Source: Paenibacillus sp. NEAU-GSW1 (lineage in GTDB: Bacteria > Bacillota > Bacilli > Paenibacillales > Paenibacillaceae). From it: a DNA stretch of 64,000 bases. How positions within the stretch are numbered: the first letter of the stretch is position 1; each line of letters starts with the position of its first letter. Below, one piece after another: positions 16,771 through 26,365 of this stretch. The stretch spans positions 1 through 64,000 of the forward strand of contig NZ_WOVL01000011.1 in NCBI RefSeq assembly GCF_009737085.1, written 5' to 3'. A program made the translations under genes and the position numbers. The notes beneath the pieces were generated by a model, which did not search any database, was not told where the DNA came from, and was given only the letters and a program-made list of their open reading frames with translations.

Positions 16771-18009
16771 CCGATTGCGGTGGGGTACGAGCTTTGCCAG
16801 CAGCATAATTGCGCTGGATACGGCAGCGAGCAGGCTTGCGGAGATAAGCGCGTACGGCCACATCGCAGGCAGATCGCCCGCCGCAAAAGAAATCGGCGAA
16901 ATGAATCGGTCGCCATGCGAAAGCATGGCGGCTTCTGTTTTTTCGCCTGCTGCGTGAACGAGCGCGGATAATGCTGCCATCGCCGGCTTCCAAAGCAGCA
17001 GCGCGAATAATGCCGCGTGTGCGGCGTGAAGCACCCGCGCTCCGATAAACGGGAGCAGCTTGAGTCCTGTGCCGGCGATTGAATAGCCGGCCTGAAGGAT
17101 AGCGCTGACGCCGCTCCACGCCAGTGCAGCGGCGATGAGCGCAACGTTGACCGCTGCGCCGGGCAGCGGCAGCAGTCCGCTGTTTCCTTGCCAGACAGCA
17201 GCCGCATAAGCGCCGATATGGCTTTCCAGCAAAGCTGGAAGCGCGACGTCAAGCGTTCCGTTACCTGCGGCGAGCTGAAACAGAGACTGAGCCAAGCGGG
17301 CGATTACGGCGGCAAATATCATAAAGCCGCCGATCGCCATAAGCTTCTGCACGCTGTTGTAAACGGCATCCCCAAGCGCTTTTCCAAAACTACGGCCGTC
17401 TTGCTCGCGAGCTGCGAGTATTGCGGCGGCAGTATCGGCGAATAAGCCGAGCGACGGATTATCGGAAGAGAGTCCTTCCTGCGTTGATTTATCGTCCTTC
17501 TTGCTGCGCTTGCGGAAGGCAGTCAGCAAGAAGGATGTCCAGAGGGCGGAAAGCCATACAGCAGCTGTGATCAAGACGCCTAGCTCCGGGCGATGCAGGA
17601 AACCGGCTCCGATGACGATAATCATAAACATCGGATTGGGTACATGCGACAAAGCAAGCAGCCGCTGGCCTTCTCCGACAGTTATTTTATGCTGCTTTCG
17701 CAGCGTTGCCGTGGCGTCGGCTCCAGCCGAAAAACCGGCTGACCAGCCGAATAAAAGAGGCATTGCACTTTCGCCGGGCAGCTTGAACAGCTTGCGCATC
17801 GGCGTGCGCAACAGGACGCCGAAACCGTGAACAAGCCCAAAAGCGCATAACAGTTCATATAAAACGAGAAACGGCAGCAAGCCGGGAAATACAATGTTCC
17901 ACCAGATCGTCAATCCTTGCAGCGAAGCTTGAAATGCGGCGTCTGGCATGCGGATGACGGAGCCGATCAAAGCGAGAGACAAAAAGGCGAGCATAATCGT
18001 CCGGGACAT
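16765..18009 (-). CDS. ylbJ: Sporulation integral membrane protein YlbJ
   Basis: This 414-residue membrane protein of the nucleoside-recognition (Gate) family is a mother-cell sporulation protein in B. subtilis, needed for spore cortex or envelope formation. The hallmark [19 protein letters not shown] follows the first membrane helix, and [16 protein letters not shown] with [15 protein letters not shown] carry the Gate-type repeats. Eight to ten hydrophobic segments are present. ATG 18009 is preceded by TTGGAG. The gene points against coaD and overlaps it by 6 bases at the ends, so the two transcripts are antisense at their tails. Confidence 0.9.
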   Translation of the reverse strand: MSRTIMLAFLSLALIGSVIRMPDAAFQASLQGLTIWWNIVFPGLLPFLVLYELLCAFGLVHGFGVLLRTPMRKLFKLPGESAMPLLFGWSAGFSAGADATATLRKQHKITVGEGQRLLALSHVPNPMFMIIVIGAGFLHRPELGVLITAAVWLSALWTSFLLTAFRKRSKKDDKSTQEGLSSDNPSLGLFADTAAAILAAREQDGRSFGKALGDAVYNSVQKLMAIGGFMIFAAVIARLAQSLFQLAAGNGTLDVALPALLESHIGAYAAAVWQGNSGLLPLPGAAVNVALIAAALAWSGVSAILQAGYSIAGTGLKLLPFIGARVLHAAHAALFALLLWKPAMAALSALVHAAGEKTEAAMLSHGDRFISPISFAAGDLPAMWPYALISASLLAAVSSAIMLLAKLVPHRNRL

Positions 18010-18135
18010 AGCTAATCAACTCCAAATGCGCGTATATTGACGGCTTGCCCAAAGGCCCGCCGATTATAAATAGTACGCGCGGAGGGACAAGGTTAGACCA
18101 GGGCCGAATCGAACAAAAGAGCAGGAGGACGCAGG

Positions 18136-19203
18136 ATGGATATTCAGCGTAAGCAAACGGCAATGCGTACGATTGCGCTTGCGGCAGCAACAGCCCTGTT
18201 TATGTGGTTTATTTTGTATGCGCCTTCTCCGTTTGTCATTTATGAGCCGGGAATTGCCGCTCCAGCCAAGCCGATGGTGCTTTTGAACAACAAAGCTGAC
18301 AGCAAGGCGGATGCGAGAAGCGCCGCCCAAGATAGCGGAGCCTTTATGATCACAACCGTTAAATTGTCGGAGGTGAATTATTGGGAAGCGCTTCGCGCCA
18401 GCTGGAGGCCGAATGCCGAAAGCTTGGCCAAACGCAACGTGCTGAGAGGATATTCCAACGAGCAGTACTTGCGGCGGATGAGCGTTATTATGACGGGTTC
18501 GCAGCATGACGCTGTCGAAGCAGCTTATCGCTATGCGAAAATTCCTTATCATTCCGTCGCCGAATCGGTCGCCATTACGGATTCAAACGAGAAGAGCCCC
18601 GAAAGCTTATTAGCGGGTGATATCGTACTAAAACTTAATAATGCCGAAATTTATAGCATGAAAGACATCGAGGAAGCTTTAAAGCCAAATCGTCGCGGAG
18701 AACAAGTGACAGCCGAGGTTCAGCGAAGCGGGAAAATCGTTCGCTTGATATTGCCGACGAACCGGGATGGCAGCGAACTGAAGGAAGAAGCCGTACCGGG
18801 ATTGCCTGGGGAGGTGAGGCTGTCGGAAATTCGCAGCTTGCAGCCAAGAGACGGGCGGATGTCGCTTACCGTCAATGCGGGAGAGATTGGCGGCCCGTCG
18901 GCGGGACTGATGTTCGCCCTGCAGGCGGTCGATTTGCTGACGGAGGGCGAGTTGTCGGGCGGGTTGAAAATAGCCGGTACAGGCACAATTGAGCCTTCCG
19001 GGAAAGTCGGCGCAATCGGCGGGATCCGTTACAAAATTGTCGCTGCCGATCAGGCTGGCGCGCAGCTGTTTATCGCGCCAGCCGAAAACTACAAAGAAGC
19101 TGCTGCGAAGGCGAAAGCAATCGGCAGCTCCATGCGCGTTATTTCGGCAACAACGTTATCGGAAGCTGTTGCCGCCATCGCGCTGCAGCAGCCTAAAGCA
19201 TAA
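18136..19203 (+). CDS. ylbL: Membrane-anchored Lon-like protease YlbL (PDZ-S16)
   Basis: This 355-residue protease has an N-terminal membrane anchor (residues 11-29), a PDZ domain around 135-205 (LLAGDIVLKLNNAEIYSM) and a C-terminal Lon-type S16 domain. The catalytic dyad is visible as Ser255 in GEIGGPSAGLMF and Lys300 in GGIRYKIVAAD. B. subtilis YlbL works in cell-division control after DNA damage. Unlike ATP-dependent Lon there is no AAA domain. The start follows GGAGG. Its last 11 bases overlap the end of the convergent tmcAL gene. Confidence 0.93.
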   Translation: MDIQRKQTAMRTIALAAATALFMWFILYAPSPFVIYEPGIAAPAKPMVLLNNKADSKADARSAAQDSGAFMITTVKLSEVNYWEALRASWRPNAESLAKRNVLRGYSNEQYLRRMSVIMTGSQHDAVEAAYRYAKIPYHSVAESVAITDSNEKSPESLLAGDIVLKLNNAEIYSMKDIEEALKPNRRGEQVTAEVQRSGKIVRLILPTNRDGSELKEEAVPGLPGEVRLSEIRSLQPRDGRMSLTVNAGEIGGPSAGLMFALQAVDLLTEGELSGGLKIAGTGTIEPSGKVGAIGGIRYKIVAADQAGAQLFIAPAENYKEAAAKAKAIGSSMRVISATTLSEAVAAIALQQPKA

Positions 19204-20437
19204 TCGGCTTGTCCGTGTAATCGCGGAACATCGAGGCCGCCGAATCGTTGCCGGATTGGCCTAGCATATAAACAGCGGTCGCTTGCGTATCCAGCTCCAA
19301 ATAGCGGTATGGCGTCTCGGTTCTGGCTGCGCTCAGCAATACGGGGAGCTTCGCTTCCTTGCGCATGCGGCGAAGAAGCCCGCGGCCTTTCTCCGTAAAG
19401 CCGAGGACCCGAATATATTCGACGCCGGCGGAAAGCTTGTCTGCAGTAAAATCCTCTTTCCGATGTCCAAGCAATATCGACAGCAGCGCACGCTGCAGTT
19501 TGGTTCTCGTATATCGTTTCGTTTTGATCAGATCGATAAACGGTTCGAAATCGAAGCTTTGAAGCGACGGAAGCGCCCCGAGCATTCGATGCTCCAATCC
19601 TTCGGTCATCTCACGCATTTCTGCCAACTGTCGAGGCGAACGGGTGACGATGCCGTGAAGCAGCGGGGCTGTGAACTCGGTCCAGCTGACCGGGCTTCTG
19701 CCGGCCGTCCATTCCCTTGCCATGACGTCATAGGTCGTTTCGGGAACGTATGCTTTGCAATCGGCAAGCTGCCGCTGCTCCAGCAGCAGTTTGCGAATGG
19801 CGGTGGCGCTTGCGATTTTCTGGTCAGTGACGGTTGTTTGGTTATAGTCTGATTTTTCTCGGCGCAGCGTATGCGGCTCCATGGCTCCGCCGATGCGTTC
19901 GAGCGCGATTAAGTAATGAAGGCCGAGCGTATGGTTCGGCTGGGCGAACGGGAAGCTGGCGGCTCGATCATTGCCGATGGATTGCAAATACGCCGATACG
20001 GCGGCGCTGTATGCGCTCGGATAAGCAGCGCCTTCGGCGAGCGCCCCCTTAAGCATCGACTGGAAAGCCGGAGGCTCATTTGCGATGACGCGGGCCGCTT
20101 CGCGGAGCGGATCAAGCTCTCCGCTTTCTGTGCCGAAACAGAAGGCGTCCACGACACCGGTTGCTTCAAGCAACGAGACAGCTCCGTATGCGAACCATTC
20201 GGCTGCTTGCGTTGCGTATGCGGCCGGCAGCTCGATAATGAGATCGCAGCCTCCGCGAAGCGCAGTTTCGGTTCGCGCCCACTTGTCCATGACAGCAGGC
20301 TCTCCGCGCTGCAGGAAATTTCCGCTCATGACGGCCACAACCGCTTCAGCGCCCGTTATTTTTTGCGATTGCTGCAAATGATATTGATGTCCGTTATGAA
20401 ACGGGTTATACTCGACAATTAGTCCCACTGTACGCAT
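19193..20437 (-). CDS. tmcAL: tRNA(Met) cytidine acetate ligase TmcAL
   Basis: This protein (YlbM) of 414 residues makes N4-acetylcytidine at the wobble position of elongator tRNA-Met, using acetate and ATP. It begins TVGLIVEYNPFHNGHQYHL, with the nucleotidyltransferase HxGH motif in FHNGH, then SGNFLQRGEPAVMDKW and LIIELPAAYATQAAEWFA. I chose ATG 20437 because AAAAGGTGG lies 9 bases upstream; a 12-residue extension to 20473 lacks this. It is divergent from ylbN and convergent with ylbL. Confidence 0.93.
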   Translation of the reverse strand: MRTVGLIVEYNPFHNGHQYHLQQSQKITGAEAVVAVMSGNFLQRGEPAVMDKWARTETALRGGCDLIIELPAAYATQAAEWFAYGAVSLLEATGVVDAFCFGTESGELDPLREAARVIANEPPAFQSMLKGALAEGAAYPSAYSAAVSAYLQSIGNDRAASFPFAQPNHTLGLHYLIALERIGGAMEPHTLRREKSDYNQTTVTDQKIASATAIRKLLLEQRQLADCKAYVPETTYDVMAREWTAGRSPVSWTEFTAPLLHGIVTRSPRQLAEMREMTEGLEHRMLGALPSLQSFDFEPFIDLIKTKRYTRTKLQRALLSILLGHRKEDFTADKLSAGVEYIRVLGFTEKGRGLLRRMRKEAKLPVLLSAARTETPYRYLELDTQATAVYMLGQSGNDSAASMFRDYTDKPIML

Positions 20438-20526
20438 GCGCTTTGTCCACCTTTTGGATATATGTCCCATCATAGCATAGAGAGGGCGGCAGATTCACGA
20501 AGCGAATACGAATGGTGTGAAAATGT

Positions 20527-20556
20527 TGACAAAACCTTGCCTAAATAGCTATAATA
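20527..20556 (+). promoter_or_regulatory. Sigma-A promoter of ylbN-rpmF
   Basis: Perfect TTGACA at 20527-20532 and perfect TATAAT at 20551-20556 with an 18-base spacer, 26 bases before the ylbN start. It is one of the best consensus promoters in the window and should drive ylbN and rpmF. Confidence 0.9.
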
Positions 20557-20581
20557 AATTTTGTTTGTTTGGGGTGATCTG

Positions 20582-21106
20582 ATGCAGTTTCATATTCGAG
20601 AAACAATGTCCAAAGGGTTAAGAGAAAAGGTCGAGGAATCGATCGACGTATCTGCCCTGTTCGCAGGACGCAGCGATGTTATTCGCACGGGTCCGCTCCA
20701 GGTGTCGCTTCAAGTGACGGGGGGAGAAGACGTTATTGCGGTCGATGGCGAATTGTCCATCGATTGGGAGCTGGCTTGCTCGCGTTGTCTTGAACCGGTA
20801 CAAGAGCACACGGTTATTCCGATCCATGAGCAGTTTAAACCGGCATCCGAATCGGACGGGGAAAACTTCGAAGAGGACGAGGATGACGACGTCATTGCGG
20901 TTGAAGGGGACAAACTGGACCTCAAACCTATCGTGGAAGAGGCCGTTCAACTCTTCATGCCTTTTGCGCCACTATGCAGTGACGATTGCAAAGGTCTCTG
21001 TCACAATTGCGGACAGAACTTGAATGAACATACATGCGGCTGCAAGACCGAGAAGATTGATCCTCGTCTGGCAGTGCTGAAGGATTTGTTCAAAGAAGAA
21101 CAATAG
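20582..21106 (+). CDS. ylbN: DUF177/YceD family protein YlbN
   Basis: This 174-residue protein belongs to the YceD/DUF177 family, found next to rpmF in most bacteria and linked to 23S rRNA or L32 accumulation. It has [10 protein letters not shown] in the middle and, at the C-terminus, [25 protein letters not shown] Cys pairs that could bind zinc; an acidic stretch of Glu/Asp lies between them (about residues 95-110). ATG 20582 follows GGGGTGAT. It starts 26 bases after a consensus promoter and is followed by rpmF after 37 bases. Confidence 0.92.
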   Translation: MQFHIRETMSKGLREKVEESIDVSALFAGRSDVIRTGPLQVSLQVTGGEDVIAVDGELSIDWELACSRCLEPVQEHTVIPIHEQFKPASESDGENFEEDEDDDVIAVEGDKLDLKPIVEEAVQLFMPFAPLCSDDCKGLCHNCGQNLNEHTCGCKTEKIDPRLAVLKDLFKEEQ

Positions 21107-21143
21107 CGTAAAAGCTACCGATTTTGTGAAGGAGGTGGGAAAG

Positions 21144-21317
21144 ATGGCAGTACCTCAAAGAAGAACGTCCAAAACTCGCCGCGACAAACGTCGTACGCAT
21201 TTCAAACTGGCTGTGCCGGGTATGGTTAAATGCGAGCAATGCGGAGAGCTGAAATTGGCTCACCACGTATGCAAAGTGTGCGGATACTACAAAACGAAAG
21301 AGATTATTGCTCAATAA
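21144..21317 (+). CDS. rpmF: 50S ribosomal protein L32
   Basis: This 57-residue ribosomal protein has the conserved [20 protein letters not shown] start and the zinc ribbon CEQCGELK with CKVCGYYK, so it is the zinc-binding (C+) form. The ATG at 21144 follows AAGGAGGTGGG at ideal spacing. It is cotranscribed with ylbN and followed by an intrinsic terminator. Confidence 0.97.
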   Translation: MAVPQRRTSKTRRDKRRTHFKLAVPGMVKCEQCGELKLAHHVCKVCGYYKTKEIIAQ

Positions 21318-21337
21318 TCTTGGGGATTCCCACAATA

Positions 21338-21370
21338 ATAGCACTTCATTGCGATGAGGTGCTATTTTTA
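21338..21370 (+). terminator. Terminator of ylbN-rpmF
   Basis: TAGCACTTCAT and ATGAGGTGCTA pair (one G-T) around a TGCG loop, followed by five T. It separates rpmF from the fapR promoter. Confidence 0.9.
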
Positions 21371-21380
21371 TTACCGCCGG

Positions 21381-21398
21381 TTAGTACCAGGTTATAAT
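21381..21398 (+). promoter_or_regulatory. FapR operator overlapping the fapR promoter -10
   Basis: TTAGTACCAGGTTATAA at 21381-21397 matches 15 of 17 positions of the palindrome TTAGTACC-N-GGTACTAA, the form known for FapR sites. TATAAT at 21393-21398 lies inside it, so bound FapR would block RNA polymerase. A weak -35 (TTACCG at 21371) sits 16 bases upstream. This predicts autorepression relieved by malonyl-CoA, as in B. subtilis. Confidence 0.82.
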
Positions 21399-21507
21399 AT
21401 CAGCTACATATCATGACAGCGAATAATGGACAAATAAATTAGGCGTACCGAATCGCCAAAAACATTTTGTCTTAAAATAAGAAGTGAGTCACTATAATGT
21501 AAAGGTG

Positions 21508-22122
21508 GTGCCGACAATCGAACGTATGCCCAAACGGCAGCGGCATCAGCTGCTGGCCCGGCTGATTGAAGAAAATCCGTTCATGACTGACCGGGAGCTG
21601 ACCCGCCATTTGAAAATAAGCATTCAGACGATTCGATTGGACCGGATGGAGCTCGGAATTCCCGAGCTGCGGGAGCGCATGAAGCTGATGGCTGAGCGCT
21701 CGTACGATTCGGTTCGGTCGCTGCCGCTGCATGAGGTGATTGGCGACATCGTCGATTTGCAGCTTGATAAAAGCGGCATCTCGATTTTTGAAATACGCGA
21801 TGAGCATGTTTTCTCCCGCACCGGCATTGCCCGAGGCCATCATGTGTTCGCGCAGGCGAACTCGCTGGCGGTTGCGATTATTGATGATAAAATCGCGCTC
21901 ACGGTAACGGCGGATATCCGTTTCATAAGGCCGGTCAAGCTTGGCGAGAAATGCATTGCCAAAGCTTATGTTCGTTCCATTTCCGGCGAGCGCAATAAAT
22001 CGAAGGTTGAACTGTTTACTTACGTAGGCGATGAGATGGTCTTCCAAGGCAATTTCGTCATTTATCGTTCCGCGGGAGATGCGGAAAACGAAGGAGGAGA
22101 CGGACATGCGGATCGCCATTGA
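21508..22122 (+). CDS. fapR: Transcriptional repressor FapR
   Basis: This malonyl-CoA-responsive repressor controls fatty acid and phospholipid synthesis genes. The N-terminal part is a DNA-binding helix-turn-helix (FMTDRELTRHLKISIQTIRL), then PELRERMKLMAE and a hot-dog effector domain with FSRTGIARGHHVFAQANSLA, the malonyl-CoA binding region. The start is uncertain: GTG codons at 21484, 21505 and 21508 and ATG 21526 are in frame; homologues begin close to the last two. Its 3' end overlaps plsX by 17 bases. It heads the fapR-plsX-fabHDG operon. Confidence 0.93.
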   Translation: MPTIERMPKRQRHQLLARLIEENPFMTDRELTRHLKISIQTIRLDRMELGIPELRERMKLMAERSYDSVRSLPLHEVIGDIVDLQLDKSGISIFEIRDEHVFSRTGIARGHHVFAQANSLAVAIIDDKIALTVTADIRFIRPVKLGEKCIAKAYVRSISGERNKSKVELFTYVGDEMVFQGNFVIYRSAGDAENEGGDGHADRH

Positions 22123-23095
22123 CGCAATGGGCGGCGACCACGCTCCCGGTCAAATTGTGCTGGGAGCGCTAGAAGCGGCAAAGGAGTGGCCGGATACGGA
22201 GCTTGTGCTCGTAGGAGACACTGCCGTAATTGAAAAGCTGCTCCAAGAGCAAAAACCGGCAAATCTCATTCTTCTGCACGCGGACGAGGTTATCGGGGCG
22301 GATGACGAGCCGGTAAAAGCGGTGCGCCGCAAAAAAGGCTCCTCAATGGTAGTGGCCGGGCAGCTTGTGAAAGACGGTCAGGCGGATGCGATGCTGTCGG
22401 CTGGCAATACCGGCGCGCTTATGACGACGGGGCTGCTCGTCGTTGGCCGCATGGACGGGATTGAACGTCCGGCGCTGGCTCCGATGCTGCCGACGATGGA
22501 TGACATCGGCGTGCTTGCGCTCGATCTTGGCGCCAATATGGACGCTAAGCCGGAGCATCTTCTGCAATACGCAATTATGGGCAGCATTTATCGGTCCAAG
22601 GTTCATGGCCTCAAAAATCCTCGCGTCGGCTTGCTAAATGTCGGCACCGAGGAAAAGAAAGGCAATGAGCTTACTAAAGCCGCCTATGATTTGCTCGCGT
22701 CAGCACCGATCCATTTTATCGGCAATGTGGAATCTCGCGATATTTTGCAGCGCAGCTGCGACGTTCTCATCTGTGACGGCTTTGCGGGCAATATTATGCT
22801 CAAGTCGATGGAAGGAACGGCAGGAGCGTTGTTGAATTATTTGAAGGAAGCGTTCGGCGAGTCGATGATGACGAAGCTTGCGGCGGCGATCATGCTGCCG
22901 AGGCTGAAAAAGCTGAAGAAAAAGATGGATTACAAGGAGCACGGAAGTGCGCCGCTGCTTGGTCTTAACGGGCTAGTCATGAAATGCCACGGTTCATCCG
23001 ACAGCGTTGCGGTAAAGAACGCGGTTCGCCAAGCGCGAACGGCGATCGGCGCCCGGCTGACAGATGCGATTACGGCGGAAATAAGCGGGAAGTGA
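22106..23095 (+). CDS. plsX: Phosphate acyltransferase PlsX
   Basis: PlsX converts acyl-ACP to acyl-phosphate, the first step of phospholipid synthesis in Firmicutes. The 329 residues begin with the signature RIAIDAMGGDHAPGQIVLG; RRKKGSSMVVAGQLVKDG, SAGNTGALMTTGLLVVGRM and CDVLICDGFAGNIMLKSMEG follow in order. ATG 22106 follows AAGGAGGAGAC. It overlaps fapR by 17 bases and is 10 bases before fabH, so all are cotranscribed and under FapR control. Confidence 0.97.
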   Translation: MRIAIDAMGGDHAPGQIVLGALEAAKEWPDTELVLVGDTAVIEKLLQEQKPANLILLHADEVIGADDEPVKAVRRKKGSSMVVAGQLVKDGQADAMLSAGNTGALMTTGLLVVGRMDGIERPALAPMLPTMDDIGVLALDLGANMDAKPEHLLQYAIMGSIYRSKVHGLKNPRVGLLNVGTEEKKGNELTKAAYDLLASAPIHFIGNVESRDILQRSCDVLICDGFAGNIMLKSMEGTAGALLNYLKEAFGESMMTKLAAAIMLPRLKKLKKKMDYKEHGSAPLLGLNGLVMKCHGSSDSVAVKNAVRQARTAIGARLTDAITAEISGK

Positions 23096-23105
23096 GTGTG
23101 TTAGC

Positions 23106-24092
23106 GTGAATTTACATCCTGTAGGCATTATTGGAACGGGAAAATATGTACCCGATCGCATTTTAACGAATCAAGAACTGGAACAAATGGTTGAAACGAA
23201 CGATGAATGGATCGTTACCCGTACCGGCATCCGCGAGCGCAGGCTGGCGGCTGAGGAGCAGGCAACCTCTGATCTCGCTTATGAAGCTTCGCGTATTGCG
23301 ATTGAAGCGGCTGGCTTGACGGCGGAAGACATCGATCTCATCCTTGTGGCGACGATAACGCCGGATATGTTTTTCCCTTCGACCGCTTGCCTTCTGCAAG
23401 ATAAGCTTGGCGCAAAGCGGGCGGCGGCATTCGATTTATCCGCGGCATGCTCGGGCTTTATTTACGGTCTGGCTACTGCATCGAGCATGATTGCTACCGG
23501 CATGTACAAGCATGTGCTTGTTGTTGGCGCGGAAACATTGTCGCGCATTACCGATTACACAGACCGCAACACTTGCATTCTGTTCGGCGACGGCGCGGGC
23601 GCAGTTGTGCTCGGTCCTGTACCGGAAGGACGCGGATTCAAATCGTTCGTGCTGGGCGCGGACGGCAGCGGCGGCGAGCTGCTTAAAGTAAGCGGCGGCG
23701 GTTCCCGTACGCCGGCTACGGCTGACAGCATTGAATCGAAGCAGCACTATATCCATATGGCAGGCAACGACGTATTTAAGTTCGCCGTGCGCATTATGGG
23801 CGGAGCTGCGGAAGAAGCGCTTGAAAAAGCCGGCTTGACGAAAGAAAATATTGATTTGCTCGTGCCGCATCAAGCGAATATCCGTATTATTCGTTCGGCG
23901 CTTTCCCGTCTGGAATTGCCGGAGGAGAAAGCGATGATCAATCTGGACAAGTACGGCAACGTATCGGCGGGATCGATTCCGATTGCGCTGGCTGAAGCGG
24001 TCGAGGAGGGCCGAGTGAAGGAAGGCGATTGCCTGGTGCTCGTCGGCTTCGGCGGCGGCCTTACTTGGGGCGCTTCGGTGTTGAACTGGTAA
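23106..24092 (+). CDS. fabH: 3-oxoacyl-ACP synthase III FabH
   Basis: FabH condenses an acyl-CoA starter with malonyl-ACP and so begins fatty acid synthesis; in such bacteria it selects branched starters. The 328 residues contain the nucleophile Cys115 in LSAACSGFIYG, the His in VPHQANIRI and the Asn in YGNVSAGS, the complete Cys-His-Asn triad. The GTG at 23106 is preceded by GGGAAGTGA. It is 18 bases before fabD. In B. subtilis fabHA is elsewhere; here it lies in the fapR operon. Confidence 0.96.
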   Translation: MNLHPVGIIGTGKYVPDRILTNQELEQMVETNDEWIVTRTGIRERRLAAEEQATSDLAYEASRIAIEAAGLTAEDIDLILVATITPDMFFPSTACLLQDKLGAKRAAAFDLSAACSGFIYGLATASSMIATGMYKHVLVVGAETLSRITDYTDRNTCILFGDGAGAVVLGPVPEGRGFKSFVLGADGSGGELLKVSGGGSRTPATADSIESKQHYIHMAGNDVFKFAVRIMGGAAEEALEKAGLTKENIDLLVPHQANIRIIRSALSRLELPEEKAMINLDKYGNVSAGSIPIALAEAVEEGRVKEGDCLVLVGFGGGLTWGASVLNW

Positions 24093-24110
24093 CGGAGGGA
24101 ATGAAAGATA

Positions 24111-25037
24111 ATGAGTAAAACAGCTTTTGTATTTCCCGGTCAAGGAGCGCAAGCGGTCGGAATGGGCAAAGACGCTTACGATTCAGCGGAAAGCGCGCGC
24201 GTCATTTTCGAGCAGGCCGACGAAGCGCTTGGCTTGGCGATTAGCGACATTATTTTTAACGGCCCGGACGAGCTGTTGAAGCAAACGGCGAATACCCAGC
24301 CTGCACTGCTGACGGTCAGCGTTGCCTTGCTTAAAGCGTTGGAAGGCCGAGGCCTTACGCCGGATTATGTGGCCGGACACAGTCTTGGCGAATACAGCGC
24401 GCTCGTTGCAGCTGGCGTGCTGTCGTTCGCTGATGCTGTTCGCACGGTTCGCGCGCGCGGCGAATTTATGGAACAGGCCGTTCCAAGCGGGCAAGGCGCA
24501 ATGGCTGCCGTTCTTGGGGCTGAGCGCGACGCGCTTGCGGCGTTATGCGCCAAAGTAACGGAAGAGGGCGCTGCGGTGGAGCTTGCCAACGTGAACTGCC
24601 CTGGACAAATTGTCGTCTCCGGAACTGCAGCAGGCGTACAAGCAGTCGTCGAGCGCGGCAAAGAGGAAGCCGGCGCTAAGCGGGTCATTCCTCTTGAAGT
24701 CAGCGGCCCGTTCCACTCTTCGTTGATGAAGCCTGCAGCCGACAAGCTTGACGGCGTTCTTAACGGCGTAAGCATGGGCGACGCTGCAGTACCCGTGGTG
24801 GCCAATGTTACGGCTTCAGAGGTTACGGAAGCTTCCGCTATTCGCAGTTTGCTGGTGGAACAGGTATATTCACCTGTTTTATGGGAAGACAGCGTTCGCT
24901 ACTTGATCGATCAAGGCGTCGACCATTTTGTCGAAATCGGCTCGGGAACTGTTCTGGCAGGACTGATCAAGAAGATCGACAAAAATGTGCGAGTTACTTC
25001 GATTAACAGCGCAGCTGCAATTGAAGCTTTGGGTTAA
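24111..25037 (+). CDS. fabD: Malonyl-CoA:ACP transacylase FabD
   Basis: FabD loads malonate from CoA onto ACP. The 308-residue protein begins [15 protein letters not shown] and has the nucleophile Ser91 in [15 protein letters not shown], the Arg in ARGEFMEQA and the catalytic His near residue 199 in SGPFHSSLM. The start follows GGAGGGAATGAAAG. It continues the fapR operon between fabH and fabG, with 29 bases to fabG. Confidence 0.96.
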   Translation: MSKTAFVFPGQGAQAVGMGKDAYDSAESARVIFEQADEALGLAISDIIFNGPDELLKQTANTQPALLTVSVALLKALEGRGLTPDYVAGHSLGEYSALVAAGVLSFADAVRTVRARGEFMEQAVPSGQGAMAAVLGAERDALAALCAKVTEEGAAVELANVNCPGQIVVSGTAAGVQAVVERGKEEAGAKRVIPLEVSGPFHSSLMKPAADKLDGVLNGVSMGDAAVPVVANVTASEVTEASAIRSLLVEQVYSPVLWEDSVRYLIDQGVDHFVEIGSGTVLAGLIKKIDKNVRVTSINSAAAIEALG

Positions 25038-25066
25038 TACTTATTGATGTCGAAGGAGGGTATGCT

Positions 25067-25816
25067 ATGTTTGCCAGTCTGGAAGGCAAGAAAGCTCTTG
25101 TGACGGGCGCGTCGCGCGGAATCGGCAGAGCGATTGCGATTGCGCTAGCGGAAGCGGGCGCGGACGTTGCAATCAACTATTCCGGCAGCGAAGCAGCCGC
25201 AGCCGAGACGGCGCAAGCGGTTGAGGCGCTTGGACGCCGCGCGATTATTTTGAAAGCCAACGTCGGCAAAGCGGATGAATTCGAAGCGATGGTGAAAGAA
25301 ACTGTCGAACAATTCGGCGCGCTCGATATTTTGGTGAATAACGCGGGCATTACAAGAGATAATTTAATTATGCGCATGAAGGAAGAGGAATTTGATCAAG
25401 TCATCGAGACGAACCTAAAAGGCGTCTTTAACGGGATCAAAGCGGTTACCCGCACGATGATGAAGCAGCGTTCGGGCCGAATCATCAACATTTCCTCTGT
25501 CGTCGGCGTGCTCGGCAACCCGGGGCAAGCCAATTATGTCGCTGCGAAAGCAGGCGTAATCGGTTTGACGAAGGCGAGCGCGCGCGAGCTGGCTTCGCGG
25601 GGCATTACGGTCAACTGCATCGCTCCGGGCTTTATTCAGACGGACATGACTGACAAGCTGTCTGAGGAGACGCGCGAATCGCTCTCCAAAGAAATACCGC
25701 TTGCTCGCCTCGGCGGGCCGGAAGATATCGCGAACGCGGTTCGTTTCCTGGCCTCCGATGCTGCTTCTTACATGACAGGACAGACCGTGCATGTAGACGG
25801 CGGAATGTACATGTAA
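25067..25816 (+). CDS. fabG: 3-oxoacyl-ACP reductase FabG
   Basis: FabG is the NADPH-dependent reductase of the elongation cycle. It is a 249-residue short-chain dehydrogenase with cofactor loop [20 protein letters not shown], and catalytic Ser (ISSVVGV), Tyr and Lys (NYVAAKAG). The C-terminus [13 protein letters not shown] is typical. The start follows AAGGAGGG. It is followed by 126 bases to acpP, which likely hold a further promoter. Confidence 0.96.
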   Translation: MFASLEGKKALVTGASRGIGRAIAIALAEAGADVAINYSGSEAAAAETAQAVEALGRRAIILKANVGKADEFEAMVKETVEQFGALDILVNNAGITRDNLIMRMKEEEFDQVIETNLKGVFNGIKAVTRTMMKQRSGRIINISSVVGVLGNPGQANYVAAKAGVIGLTKASARELASRGITVNCIAPGFIQTDMTDKLSEETRESLSKEIPLARLGGPEDIANAVRFLASDAASYMTGQTVHVDGGMYM

Positions 25817-25942
25817 GCAGGCCGCAGCGCTTGCCGCACGCGGGAATTAAGCTGAACGGATACCGTCTGAACAGGATTAAAACGGTTACGTATGGCATTT
25901 TATCTTTAATTCTCGTATAATACCAAAGAGGAGGTGAACCGG
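25817..25942 (+). promoter_or_regulatory. acpP upstream region with promoter-like elements
   Basis: TATAAT at about 25916-25921 lies 22 bases before acpP and is the best -10 in this interval; the -35 is weak. The 10-mer GTATGGCATT at 25890-25899 recurs upstream of fabF at nearly the same distance from the start codon. ACP is usually made in great excess, so a private promoter would be expected. Confidence 0.55.
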
Positions 25943-26176
25943 ATGTCCGAAGTAGTAGAACGTGTAAAACGTATCGTCGTCGACCGACTGGGCGTAGACG
26001 AAGCGGAAGTCACGCTGGAAGCTTCCTTTAAAGATGACCTCGGCGCTGACTCTCTTGACGTCGTAGAATTGGTCATGGAGCTGGAAGACGAGTTTGATAT
26101 GGAGATCTCTGATGAAGATGCAGAGAAAATCACTACAGTGGGAGAAGTTGTTAATTACATACAATCTCTTAACTAA
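25943..26176 (+). CDS. acpP: Acyl carrier protein
   Basis: This 77-residue acidic carrier protein holds growing acyl chains on the phosphopantetheine of Ser37 in [19 protein letters not shown]. The ATG at 25943 is chosen because AGAGGAGGTGA ends 7 bases upstream; an in-frame start three codons earlier lies within the ribosome binding site. It sits between fabG and fabF. A hairpin follows its stop. Confidence 0.97.
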   Translation: MSEVVERVKRIVVDRLGVDEAEVTLEASFKDDLGADSLDVVELVMELEDEFDMEISDEDAEKITTVGEVVNYIQSLN

Positions 26177-26187
26177 GTAAGCCGGGG

Positions 26188-26214
26188 GTCCCGTTGAATA
26201 AACGGGACTTCTCT
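26188..26214 (+). terminator. Hairpin after acpP, weak terminator or attenuator
   Basis: GTCCCGTT and AACGGGAC form a perfect 8-bp stem with a 5-base loop, but only a short pyrimidine run (TTCTCTCC) follows. It may reduce read-through from acpP into fabF and stabilise acpP mRNA. Confidence 0.6.
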
Positions 26215-26365
26215 CCATATGAACGACTGTTCAGGCTGTAAATCCAAGCGCGACAATGAATGTATGAACTGAGCTTTAACGCTTTTTATATAAATAGAAA
26301 TAATAATTATGTATGGCATTAAGTGCGAATTAAAGATCATGATGTTATATTTTGAGGTGAATGAA

